Shown: positions 1 to 7,209 of the stretch, one piece after another
Layout of the letters: every line of letters starts with the position of its first letter
Numbering within the stretch: the first letter of the stretch is position 1
DNA from: Chara braunii
Lineage: Eukaryota > Streptophyta > Charophyceae > Charales > Characeae
Assembly: GCA_003427395.1 (NCBI GenBank)
Contig: BFEA01000070.1
Location: 3,882,586-3,902,957, forward strand
Reading direction: 5' to 3'
Length of the DNA: 20,372 nt
Notes under the pieces: model-generated
Seen by the model: the letters and a program-made list of their open reading frames with translations, nothing else
Database searches by the model: none
Told to the model about the DNA's origin: nothing
Program-made: the position numbers and the translations under genes

Positions 1-130
1 GTGCCCGCCCGCGGGAGTGAGTGAGTGTGGGTAGGTGAGCGAGCGGGCGGGCGGGAGGGAGTGAGTGAGTGTGGGTGGGCGGGCGTGGGTGGAGACTTTT
101 CTTTTTTCCATTTTCCCGCCCGCGGAAACA
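1..130. repeat. G-rich low-complexity repeat with G-quadruplex motif
   Basis: A G-rich stretch built from GAGT, GGGT and GGGC units. A segment beginning GGGAGTGAGTGAG occurs at 13 and again at 57 (44-bp offset), and CCCGCCCGCGG occurs at 4-14 and 115-125. Positions 45-59 form four GGG runs separated by single bases, the tightest canonical G-quadruplex pattern. No coding signal is seen; the open frames here come from base composition. Confidence 0.7.
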
Positions 131-440
131 AAAAGAAAAGAAAAGAAAAAAATTGGGGAAAGTACAAAAAGAAAAGAAAAAACAAAAAACAGGGGGGGAA
201 AAAAAAGTGGACGCCGACCACGAAACAAAAAGAAAAACAAAAACGAAAAAGTGAGAAACGACAGACCGAAAACGAAAATGCTATAAAAAAAGAAGGTCGG
301 GGCACGCTAGAAGGACACAAAATGACACGCCAGAAGGAGAAAAAAAAAAACTAAAAGTCAAGAAGATAAATATAAAATTACAAAAAGAACACAAAATCAA
401 AAAGAAAAAAAAAGGGTCGGGGCACGAAACGACACTTTCT
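131..440. other. A/G-rich low-complexity tract, no gene
   Basis: Almost entirely A and G on the plus strand (AAAAAGAAAAG units). The element GGTCGGGGCACG occurs twice, near 295 and 415, both times after a poly-A/AG run, giving a weak 120-bp periodicity. The open frames are lysine/arginine-rich and have no protein-like structure. Confidence 0.6.
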
Positions 441-451
441 TGCTATCCGAT

Positions 452-491
452 GGCGGGCGTGTTCAGATATGAATGCGCATCGACGCCCGCC
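452..491. repeat. Perfect 9-bp inverted repeat (hairpin 1 of GC island)
   Basis: GGCGGGCGT at 452-460 is the exact reverse complement of ACGCCCGCC at 483-491, with a 22-base loop. It opens a GC-rich island (about 440-670) that contrasts sharply with the A/G-rich DNA to its left. It lies about 190 bp upstream of a TATA box. Confidence 0.7.
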
Positions 492-596
492 GTGTACCCG
501 GCCCGGTGGGCGCTCTCTCGTTTAGTGGCGCGCTGTGAACAATTCGGTATGCATGCCACTCTGCACAACGCCCCTCCCTCAATCGCCTTCATCCGC

Positions 597-621
597 CGGC
601 CCGAATCAAAACTTCGGGCCG
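597..621. repeat. Perfect 9-bp inverted repeat (hairpin 2 of GC island)
   Basis: CGGCCCGAA at 597-605 pairs exactly with TTCGGGCCG at 613-621 around a 7-base loop. It lies 63 bp upstream of the TATA box at 684, so it could be a promoter-proximal element or the end of a small mobile element. It has no T-run and is not a bacterial-type terminator. Confidence 0.7.
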
Positions 622-683
622 ATTCCGGCGCGCAGCGGAACACAACCTCCCCCCCGCAGGCCCACCGCACTTAAAGGGTAGGA

Positions 684-689
684 TATAAA
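684..689 (+). promoter_or_regulatory. Candidate TATA box
   Basis: TATAAA at the downstream edge of the GC island, 79 bp before the first usable in-frame ATG (763) of the Ulp1-like gene. The spacing is nearly the same as for the second gene (TATAAA 3616, ATG 3694; 78 bp). An ATG at 714 would give only an 11-codon upstream ORF. Confidence 0.45.
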
Positions 690-762
690 CACGAGTGAGG
701 GGCATCATATCATATGACATTCAGGTTTTTTCGAGCCTTGTGTGGTTAATGGCAGATGGCAC

Positions 763-1104
763 ATGGCTATCCGAATGGGTGGGAAATGGGTGTTCAGGAA
801 AAGAGTCCTCAGGAGCAGGTTTTCTGGAATCGCGAAGGACAACTTGTCTATCCGCGTGAAGCAGACGAACAAAGATGCGCCAGACCACAAAATATCAGAC
901 AAAGTGAATTCGTTGTTCGAACTCCTGCGTGAAAATCACTTTCTCGAGTATTGTACTGCGTTCTACGACAAGAAATCGAGTCCGTCGTATGAACCTGTCA
1001 TATGGTCTGTGGACTATCGTGCGATGGACTGTATGTACGACAACGACATACTTGTGGGATGCAGTCAAGGCATTGAGGGACACAAAGGCAGATCAGTTCG
1101 CTGA
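763..1104 (+). CDS. N-terminal block of broken Ulp1-like gene
   Basis: This is a 113-codon open block starting at the ATG at 763. The frame is closed upstream by a TGA at 715, and the only earlier start in frame would be a GTG at 742. The product starts basic (GKWVFRKRVLRSRF) and then becomes globular-looking (SLFELLRENHFLEYCTAFYD). I do not recognise a domain. It ends at TGA 1102-1104, but the same frame stays open through the acidic block to 1776, so the two were probably one exon. One alternative is a 96-bp intron, 1031-1126 (GTATGT...GTGCAG), which preserves the frame and removes the stop, though its base composition is not intron-like. The link to the protease domain is inferred from position, strand and frame. 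Confidence 0.5.
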   Translation: MAIRMGGKWVFRKRVLRSRFSGIAKDNLSIRVKQTNKDAPDHKISDKVNSLFELLRENHFLEYCTAFYDKKSSPSYEPVIWSVDYRAMDCMYDNDILVGCSQGIEGHKGRSVR

Positions 1105-1779
1105 GCGGCAGAAGACATCAGTGCAGTAGGAGCCAGAAGTGAGGCAACACCAATAGCAGGCGGAGAAGTTGTTGCACATGTGGACGACGACGATAGGAAG
1201 GACGAAAAGATTGAAGGAGAACAGCGACAAAAAGCATCAGACAAAGAAGGGTCAAAATTTCAGGCACATGAGGGAGTGAAGGCGGTGGCAGGGAATGTCG
1301 ATTCGCATTCTAAGCAGTCGCATGGAACACAATATACGACTGTCACCACTACACATGCGCAAGGCACCGACGAAGTCACAAGGGAGCAAAGTGCACATGA
1401 GAAAGAAGGGAGGAATGGACCAATGCATATGGAATGCACTTGTCAAGGAATACAAATAGTTTTGGAGTCAACAATGGGAGAAAATAGAGCTGATGTAGAG
1501 GGTGTCAGTGCGGCAGAACATGAAAAAGTTCCAAGCACGGCAAACAGGGAGAGGGGGGAGGAAAATGAGAATAAAGAAGACGCGAACAAGAGTCAAAGTG
1601 TGATCAACTTGGTGGACCAGTCAGGTGAGAACGACGAAACATCTGACAAGGAAGAAGCAAAAGAGTTAGGAGAGGAGTCTCAAGAAAGAGAGCGTGATTT
1701 GAGCGAAGCGAGTGAGGGAATATGCGGTAGAAAAAGAAAAGCAAGCAAGGAAAAAAAACAATGCACAATGCGACATTAA
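1105..1779 (+). CDS. Acidic, disordered middle block of Ulp1-like gene
   Basis: The frame is identical to the preceding block and open from 1105 to the TAA at 1777, with no ATG of its own near the start. It encodes about 224 residues very rich in Glu, Asp, Lys, Gln and Ser. This is typical of an intrinsically disordered linker. Near the C-terminus (about 1726-1758) a basic cluster GRKRKASKEKK resembles a nuclear localisation signal. Past the TAA the frame remains open for about 11 further codons, up to a possible donor GTATAG near 1813. The stop therefore may be a nonsense mutation (CAA to TAA) rather than the true end. Acidic linkers before a C-terminal Ulp1 domain are common in plant transposon-borne Ulp1 genes; that comparison is from general knowledge, not a search. 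Confidence 0.5.
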   Translation, partial: AAEDISAVGARSEATPIAGGEVVAHVDDDDRKDEKIEGEQRQKASDKEGSKFQAHEGVKAVAGNVDSHSKQSHGTQYTTVTTTHAQGTDEVTREQSAHEKEGRNGPMHMECTCQGIQIVLESTMGENRADVEGVSAAEHEKVPSTANRERGEENENKEDANKSQSVINLVDQSGENDETSDKEEAKELGEESQERERDLSEASEGICGRKRKASKEKKQCTMRH

Positions 1780-2209
1780 AAAATAACCAGGGAGAAGAAA
1801 GCACAGTTCAATGTATAGTGCGTGTGAGTACGTGGGTGTACGTGGGTGTCTGCCTGCATTCACACTCGACGGTAGACGTGTGGGTGTGTGTGTTACATCA
1901 CCGGTGAGGATGAGATTTTAGGGTATGAAACGATGAGTGAGAGGCCTGATTTATAAGTCGATTGTGTCGGTCAAACAAGTACGAACATATTATATTTCCA
2001 GTACACTTCGAGTTTTTGACATGGAAATGGAAGCGTGGATTGCATTAATTTATATATAGATTGTGTCGATCGAGAAAAAAACACCAGTTTGTGTATCAGA
2101 TTATGCTATTTCTGTATGAATAGTGCGAGACGGGTTTAAGAATTTCACATTGTTGCTACCTTCGGTGTATGTAATGATGAAGTTATATAAGAAGTTGGCA
2201 GATATGTGG

Positions 2210-2275
<66 letters not shown>

Positions 2276-2447
2276 TACACACAAACACACACACACGCGA
2301 GCGCGCGCACACGAATACATAATTGATAATGCAATGACTTCACATGTTAACAACATACAATCCCATTGTGGTGTGAACCAGGGACATTGCTACACGTCGA
2401 AGGTGAACGCCGATGTAAATACGAGTGGACTATTCAATTAGCAACAG
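1780..2447 (+). other. Probable intron with microsatellite, then 5' part of the protease exon
   Basis: From 1780 to about 2180 all plus frames are heavily stopped. Possible donors are GTATAG near 1813 and GTGAGTA at 1824. The frame of the protease domain is open from about 2181, includes an ATG at 2334, and continues to a TAG at 2439-2441, three codons before the ATG at 2448. The residues between 2334 and 2438 look protein-like (e.g. VNADVNTSGLFN), so the protease exon probably begins upstream of 2448. The TAG would be CAG (Gln) with one C-to-T change. Confidence 0.4.
2212..2311. repeat. Compound microsatellite (TC)n(AC)n
   Basis: An uninterrupted TC tract of about 26 units (2212-2264) passes directly into an AC tract with a few interruptions and a short CGCG segment. 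It lies in or beside the presumed intron of the Ulp1-like gene. On the minus strand it reads (TG)n(AG)n, the same compound order as the plus strand at 4728-4839 and 5190-5230. Confidence 0.9.
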
Positions 2448-3230
2448 ATGCTATCACCAAGTCGGAAGAAGATGCATTGCGGCAATGAGAAAAATAAGTT
2501 CAACAATTACAAAACACTGTCAAACACCAAGAACGCAGCGACGCGAGAGGAGTTAAGATTCACGGTCAACGATATGAGTATCCTCACGAGTGGCACACGA
2601 TGGTTGAACGGTGACATTATAAACTTCTACAGCAATATGATAAAGGTTGACAACATGTGTAGGACTTCCCATCGAGAGTGTGATACGCCATCTAACATGT
2701 CCGCTAAGTATGCAAAGGGTTTGATTCCGCGAACAACTTTATGTAACTTGTTTTTCTTGGTCAAGCTCATGGATGACAACTTCGGATATCACTATGACAA
2801 AGTAGCTCAATGGTTCAGAGACATATTGATCGCAGATACTGACTTGATTTTAGCCCCATACCATAACATTCATGAAAAGCATTGGACACTTGTTGCAGTA
2901 GATCTTCGACGGAAAGTTATAGAGTACTACGATGCGGTGGAACCAAACTCTGAGGTTGCAAAAAAGGTAATCAATAACTTCGCGAAGTACGTGTTCGATC
3001 GATCAACACAACAAGAAAAACAAGTCAACACTAGACATTTCAAGAAGGTATTAGAGGTGGTTGGTATCCCAAAACAGAAGGACATTCATCAGTGTGTAGT
3101 ATTTGTGCTAGCATACACATCTCTTTTGGCAAGAGGTCGGTTGCTACCATTCGAATTCGATATGCACGATATCCAATGCACTAGACGTCGGATCACACTA
3201 GACTCAGTAGCAACTAGAGAGGATGCGTAA
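2448..3230 (+). CDS. Ulp1-like (peptidase C48) cysteine protease domain
   Basis: The 260-residue product carries a recognisable Ulp1/SENP fold signature. Residues 36-65 (LRFTVNDMSILTSGTRWLNG then DIINFYSNMI) match the family's substrate-binding WLND..I..Y region. H145-W146 (EKHWTLVAVDL) is the catalytic His motif, D162 (IEYYDAVEP) the catalytic Asp, Q210 (GIPKQ) the oxyanion-hole Gln and C216 (IHQCVVFVLAY) the nucleophile. The usual D-C-G around the cysteine is Q-C-V here. Members remove SUMO or related modifiers from proteins; plant transposons often carry such genes. The domain has normal length and ends naturally at TAA 3228. Start 2448 is the first ATG after an in-frame TAG at 2439; the real exon probably starts farther upstream. 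No transposase or terminal inverted repeats were seen beside it. The domain call is firm, activity uncertain. Confidence 0.85.
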   Translation: MLSPSRKKMHCGNEKNKFNNYKTLSNTKNAATREELRFTVNDMSILTSGTRWLNGDIINFYSNMIKVDNMCRTSHRECDTPSNMSAKYAKGLIPRTTLCNLFFLVKLMDDNFGYHYDKVAQWFRDILIADTDLILAPYHNIHEKHWTLVAVDLRRKVIEYYDAVEPNSEVAKKVINNFAKYVFDRSTQQEKQVNTRHFKKVLEVVGIPKQKDIHQCVVFVLAYTSLLARGRLLPFEFDMHDIQCTRRRITLDSVATREDA

Positions 3231-3481
3231 GATGTGACAAATTGCAGAGGAGATTGAAGGGGTTGAAATGTGACAGTTATTGAATGATTCCGGTCACTTA
3301 TGTCAGTTTGCAAATGTACAATGTTATGTACAATATGAAATGCTTTGACCGACAGATCGCAAATGTGGCGACGAATCCTAAAAAACTTGTACGTTGTCAG
3401 ACAACATTAAGAGGTCTGCATATGTATGGTCTATATGGAAAAAAACAAAAGAGCAGAATGCAAAAAGGATGAAAGTCAAGA

Positions 3482-3551
3482 ATGTATCATATACCATAAG
3501 CATATGTATGGTGTACGCGGTATAGTGTACCCTAAATGATATATGATACAT
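3482..3551. repeat. Perfect 12-bp inverted repeat with 46-bp loop
   Basis: ATGTATCATATA at 3482-3493 is the exact reverse complement of TATATGATACAT at 3540-3551. The loop is rich in GTGTAC/GTATGG-type words. It lies 65 bp upstream of the TATA box of the next gene, so it may be regulatory or a remnant of a small inverted-repeat element. Confidence 0.7.
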
Positions 3552-3576
3552 GATAGTTCACCTGCCATATATGGTA

Positions 3577-3582
3577 CACGTG
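3577..3582 (+). promoter_or_regulatory. G-box (CACGTG) inside a near-palindrome
   Basis: CACGTG sits at the centre of ATGGTA-CACGTGG-TACCAT (3571-3589), 34 bp upstream of the TATA box at 3616. In plants the G-box is bound by bZIP and bHLH factors. Position relative to TATA and ATG supports a promoter role; function is inferred. Confidence 0.4.
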
Positions 3583-3615
3583 GTACCATACGACTAGAAT
3601 CTACCATGCTCTAGA

Positions 3616-3621
3616 TATAAA
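3616..3621 (+). promoter_or_regulatory. Candidate TATA box of the 3694 gene
   Basis: TATAAA, 78 bp upstream of the ATG at 3694, with a G-box 34 bp further upstream. TATA-to-ATG spacing leaves room for a 5' UTR of about 45 bases. Confidence 0.5.
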
Positions 3622-3693
3622 GCCAGAAGTCACGATTTCGGATGATAATTTTGTACATTTTTCACTGAATTCAATTTCGCGATTCTAGAAAAA

Positions 3694-4008
3694 ATGTCAG
3701 TTTTAACGAAATGTGAGTTCGATCGCTTTCATGAACAATATCGCACTGAGAATGTCGAGGCAGGAAGAACGATGATTCATGATATACTCAAGTCCTACTC
3801 TCCCTTGCGCTATGCCTCATTCCTTGCTCTCTCCAGTCGTATAACAATGAATGAGGACCAGCTTGATGAGGAAGCGGACAAAGAGAGGAAGGGGGATGAA
3901 CATAAGTGGCAGAGTTTTTTTGAAAAAGGAGAGAGTGGAAGACGAAGTCATCATCCAACATGTCAGGCACTCCGTGATCAACCAACTAGAGAGCAAAAGG
4001 AGGTGTGA
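3694..4008 (+). CDS. Small unrecognised gene, probably frameshifted
   Basis: The ATG at 3694 follows a TATA box and G-box at good spacing. The first ~75 residues look like a real soluble protein: CEFDRFHEQYRTENVEAGR, then YSPLRYASFLALSSR, then an acidic helix-like stretch with DQLDEEADKERKGDEHKW. At a run of seven T (3915-3921) the coding character moves to the next frame. There 3922-4030 encodes KKERVEDEVIIQHVRHSVIN and a basic tail, ending at TGA 4031-4033; the annotated frame instead becomes composition-poor and ends at 4008. A one-base slip in the T-run, real or a sequencing error, would explain this. I know no family for it. Confidence 0.45.
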   Translation: MSVLTKCEFDRFHEQYRTENVEAGRTMIHDILKSYSPLRYASFLALSSRITMNEDQLDEEADKERKGDEHKWQSFFEKGESGRRSHHPTCQALRDQPTREQKEV

Positions 4009-4033
4009 GAGGACCGGAAGGAGCAGATGGTGA
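3922..4033 (+). pseudogene. Out-of-frame continuation of the 3694 gene
   Basis: This is the second-frame block described for the 3694 gene. It reads as an amphipathic basic helix (VEDEVIIQHVRHSVINQLES then KRRCERTGRSRW) up to TGA 4031-4033. The frame remains open for another 15 codons beyond that TGA to a TAA at 4079. Confidence 0.35.
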
Positions 4034-4211
4034 AGAGGAAATGGTCATGCCACGTGTCAGCTATTCTACGTTGACCGTTAAAAAGAAAAAGGAGAAAGGG
4101 CTAATGAAGGGTGAGGAGGAGGACGAATGCGAAAGAGAAATACTATTGTAATTAAGGCGAGGAGGTTTTCATCATGCAATTTGGAAGGGACGGCGAGATC
4201 AAAGGAGAAGG

Positions 4212-4465
4212 AGGAGGGGAGGAGAAGGCCAAGTTCCAGGCTTGTCATGCCAAGAGGCGAAAGAAGGAAAGAGAGGAAATAAGGAAGGAGAGGGGGTTCA
4301 CTGTTCTGCGAGAGGAGGAAAAGGAGGAGGAGGGGAGGAGGAGGGGAGGAGAAGGCCAAGTTCCAGGCTTGTCATGCCAAGAGGCGAAAGAAGGAAAGAG
4401 AGGAAATAAGGAAGGAGGGGGGGTTCACTGTTCTGCGAGAGGAGGAAGAGGAGGAGGAGGAGGGG
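4212..4465. repeat. 127-bp tandem duplication in purine-rich DNA
   Basis: Two copies, about 4212-4338 and 4339-4465, nearly identical over GAAGGCCAAGTTCCAGGCTT (4224 and 4351) and the CTGTTCTGCG box (4301 and 4428), so the period is exactly 127. As 127 is not a multiple of three, the copies are read in different frames; the 130-codon open frame through them is therefore not a repeat protein. Flanks are GGAGGA-type low complexity. Confidence 0.85.
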
Positions 4466-4569
4466 GAGGAGGTGGGGAAGGAGGAGGTGAGGAGGAGGGG
4501 AGGAGAAAGGGATTCCTTTTGTTAATTAGCGTGAAATCGCTGGGTAGTGTTAGTACTTTTTTATAATCA

Positions 4570-4620
4570 AGTAATTAATCAATCAATCATCATCAATCAT
4601 TAATCAATTGATTGATGGAT
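4570..4620. repeat. ATCA-type tetranucleotide repeat with 9-bp inverted repeat
   Basis: Imperfect ATCA/ATTA units end in CATCAATCA (4591-4599) paired exactly with TGATTGATG (4609-4617). Likely a simple-sequence expansion; no gene. Confidence 0.6.
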
Positions 4621-4727
4621 GGATCCAATTGTGCTTTTTTTTTTTCCTCTCGAACTACATGGAGACACAGTCGAGAGGGAAAGCGTGAGGCTGAGAAGTG
4701 CACAAAAGACAATGCTTGAGAAAGAGA

Positions 4728-4762
4728 GTGTGTGTGTGTGTGTGTGCGTGTGTGTGTGTGTG

Positions 4763-4839
<77 letters not shown>
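4728..4839. repeat. Compound microsatellite (TG)n(AG)n
   Basis: About 44 TG units with two TGCG interruptions (4728-4816) run directly into about 12 AG units (to 4839), then A-rich sequence. It is followed by a GAA/GAT trinucleotide run at 4876-4907. Confidence 0.9.
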
Positions 4840-4909
4840 AAACGAGAAAAAAAAAAAGAGTGTGGTGGGAGTATGGAGAAGAAGAAGAAGATGATGATGA
4901 TGATGATGC

Positions 4910-5600
4910 TTGCTAAGTAGGAGATCCAAGTGTCATGACGTGGAAATCATGTTAAGGAAGAATGAGGAATGTGGCACGCCGATATCAACGGAAAAAAAAT
5001 GTGGTATTGTGCGAAGTCGAAAAGTGGAGAGAGGGGGGGCAGGGGGTTATGGGATTTGGCAGGTATATTCGGATTGTAGTAAGCAATCACACTACGTGGA
5101 GCAGGAGAGAATAAAATAGAAGTAGAAGAGGGAAGAGAGTGTCGTCATGCTCAATGGCAAGCCTATACGAATCTTGATAATATCATTTTTTTTATATATG
5201 TGCGTGTGTGTTATCGAGAGAGAGAGAAGAAAATAACGCAGATGACCAACAACAAGCAAAAAAAAATGAGAGGAGGAACAAGAGATGGTGAGGGGAAAAT
5301 GATGATGGGCAAAAGCTCGTGGATGATGGGGGAGGTACATGTTGTCGGGACTGGTGGATCCCGAATAACATCCCGCCGTTCGAGAGCTTATATATAGCCA
5401 AATTGTGCACGACAAAGAAATTTGGAGCAAGGGGACAAGAGAGAGAGAAAATACAAAGGACTAGGACGAGACCACCAGGAGGAGTGACGCCCTGGGCTGA
5501 GTACCGCAGGCGAAAAGAACTGGCGACGGCAAGAAAGCAAGCGCCAGGACATGGGCGTAGAGGAACATAGCATGAGGCCAAGAGGGTCGTTGAAATTCAG
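4910..5600. other. Purine-rich unassigned stretch
   Basis: No supported gene. A short TG then GA compound repeat lies at 5193-5230. Open frames on both strands overlap each other and follow composition: the purine-rich plus strand gives Arg/Lys/Gly-rich frames, the minus strand Ser/Pro/Leu-rich frames. Confidence 0.4.
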
Positions 5601-6361
5601 TATGAGTAAGGCCAAAGGGTCATTAGCTTTGCAAATGCGGCTCGGCAAGCGACAAGAGAATAGGGGAGCCGAGAGGTGGACGGCCCCGGTGGCCGTGGGA
5701 CATTAGAAAATAAAGGCCCAACGTGGGGGCCGCCTACAACAATTAACGAGAGTCTCGGATTAAAGGTCCCGCGACCGAAGAAACCGATGCACACAAAGCC
5801 AAAGAAAAAGCAAGGGAAAGGGGTCACCGTAAGGCGGTAGACGCCCAAAGAACGTGGGACACCTTGAGAAAAGGCACAAGGGAGCACGTGGGATTGGGTA
5901 AAAATAATCGTATCCGGGACAAAATATGACGGGGAACACCGGCGGGACAAAGTGTCAGGGACCACCGCAAGACAATGCATCGGGGATCACTGACGGGACG
6001 AGTGGCGGGGACACGTGAAGGTCCCAAGAGAAACGGTGGAGCAGCATGAGGGGAAAAATAATTAAAGCGAGATGCACCGTCTAAATTGAGATCTTGACGA
6101 CCAAAAATATTAGCACCACTAATGCAAGCACTAGTGGTAGCAATCGGGAAGCGCAAAAGGAAAATAAAAAGTAAAGAATCATGAAGTCGGAGGCATAGGA
6201 GCAATCCAAAAAATCTCGGATTAGCCTCCCTCAAGAAAATGAAGTCAAAAAAACTTCATGTGAAAAATAGGTCTCCCGGGAGAAAATCGAAGTGGGAGGG
6301 GCTACTGTGGGAAAGAAATAAAGGAAAAAAGAAACTTCCATTGACATGACGGAGTCATTAT

Positions 6362-6387
6362 TGCAGTCTGAGATGTAACAGACTGCA
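6362..6387. repeat. Perfect 9-bp hairpin, GCAGTCTG family
   Basis: TGCAGTCTG (6362-6370) and CAGACTGCA (6379-6387) are exact reverse complements around an 8-base loop. The best-preserved member of a hairpin family that recurs at 6889, 7052, 7593 and 8553. Confidence 0.8.
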
Positions 6388-6528
6388 CCATGGGCATAGG
6401 GAGGGCCAAAACTGAGAGGAAAAACCTAGAAAAGGGCCTTAACGACCACTTGACATTTGGCATGTTAGAAAAAGAAAGTGTGGGAGAATGAAACAGAAAG
6501 AGTGAGAGGGAGTGTGTGAGTTGGCCGT

Positions 6529-6554
6529 CAGTAGGGACTGGCAGGTCCCTACTG
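6529..6554. repeat. Perfect 10-bp hairpin in copy 1 of the long repeat
   Basis: CAGTAGGGAC (6529-6538) and GTCCCTACTG (6545-6554) pair perfectly around a 6-base loop. The same hairpin is intact in copy 2 at 7956-7981 although the surrounding sequence has diverged. Confidence 0.85.
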
Positions 6555-6775
6555 TCAAAGAAAGGAGGAAAAATAAAAGAAAAGAAAAAAGAAAAAAACC
6601 TTAACGGTAAAAAACAGTTACTTGGGGAGATACATTCGGGACCAGATACATTTTGGAATACGGCGGTTGCAAAGGATCATGATTTTTCTTGATTTTGCAT
6701 AGAAAATTTAAAAAAATCAAGGCCCCATGCAACCGAAATACAAAGGATTACATTGGGAAGGAGAAACACATGTTT

Positions 6776-7080
6776 TAGGTGCATCCGGAACCAAAATTGA
6801 GCCCAGATACACTTGGAAGTTTGTCGTTTCTTTTTCTTTCAGCTTAGGGTTAGTTGCGGGGCAATGGGGCTAGAAAATTAACCCCCATTGCAGTCCGAGT
6901 TACAATAGACTGCATGGGGAAGGGAAATTTATGTTTAGGTGCATCTGGGACCAATATTGAGCCTGGATGCACTTGAAAATTGAGCGTTTTATTTTTTTTC
7001 AGTTTGAGGCAAGTTGTGGGGCTGTGGGACTAGAAAAATAACCATTATTGTAGTTCGAGAAATATCGGACTTCATAAGGA
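6776..7080. repeat. Two tandem copies of a ~160-bp unit
   Basis: TAGGTGCATC at 6776 and 6936 starts two diverged copies. Each contains GGGGC(A/T)(A/G)TGGG(G/A)CTAGAAAA and then a GCAGTCCGAG-type hairpin (6889-6914; 7052-7071). A weaker third relative may start near 6630. The unit fills much of the gap between the two long repeat copies. Confidence 0.6.
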
Positions 7081-7209
7081 CGCCTAGGCTAAGACAAAAT
7101 AGGTCATGGCAAGGACAAAAGGCCAGAAAAGAGTGATTTCGACATGGGGCGAATAAAGACCGTAAACGGCAACCGTGAGATGAGATCTCGGGACCAAGAA
7201 TAATCGGCA

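Larger units (their letters stand above)
3231..3690 (+). other. 3' flank of Ulp1 gene and promoter region of next gene
   Basis: AT-rich sequence without a convincing gene; a 62-codon frame at 3284-3472 has no recognisable features. The right half holds the inverted repeat, G-box and TATA box listed separately. Confidence 0.5.
5850..6560. repeat. Long diverged repeat, copy 1
   Basis: Matches copy 2 (7210-7985) in the same order and orientation. Anchors: ACGTGGG-ACACCT 5852/7211; AGTGGCGGGGAC 6001/7394; GCAAGCACTAGTGG 6124/7514; TCATTATTG 6355/7746; CAGTAGGGAC hairpin 6529/7956. Offsets grow from 1359 to 1427, so many indels separate the copies. The minus strand is open for 136 codons here and 200 codons in copy 2, with similar peptides (SAC..ANI then DL.LDGA). 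Offset changes of 34 bp elsewhere break the frame, and the pyrimidine-rich minus strand favours open frames, so I treat this as non-coding. Confidence 0.7.

Noticed and set aside
442-674. Overlapping 75-codon frames on both strands in the GC island
   Set aside because: GC-rich DNA lacks stops; both strands are open equally and the region holds hairpins and a TATA box instead.
4078-4566. Open frames on both strands across the purine-rich duplication
   Set aside because: The 127-bp period is not a multiple of three and the composition explains the openness.
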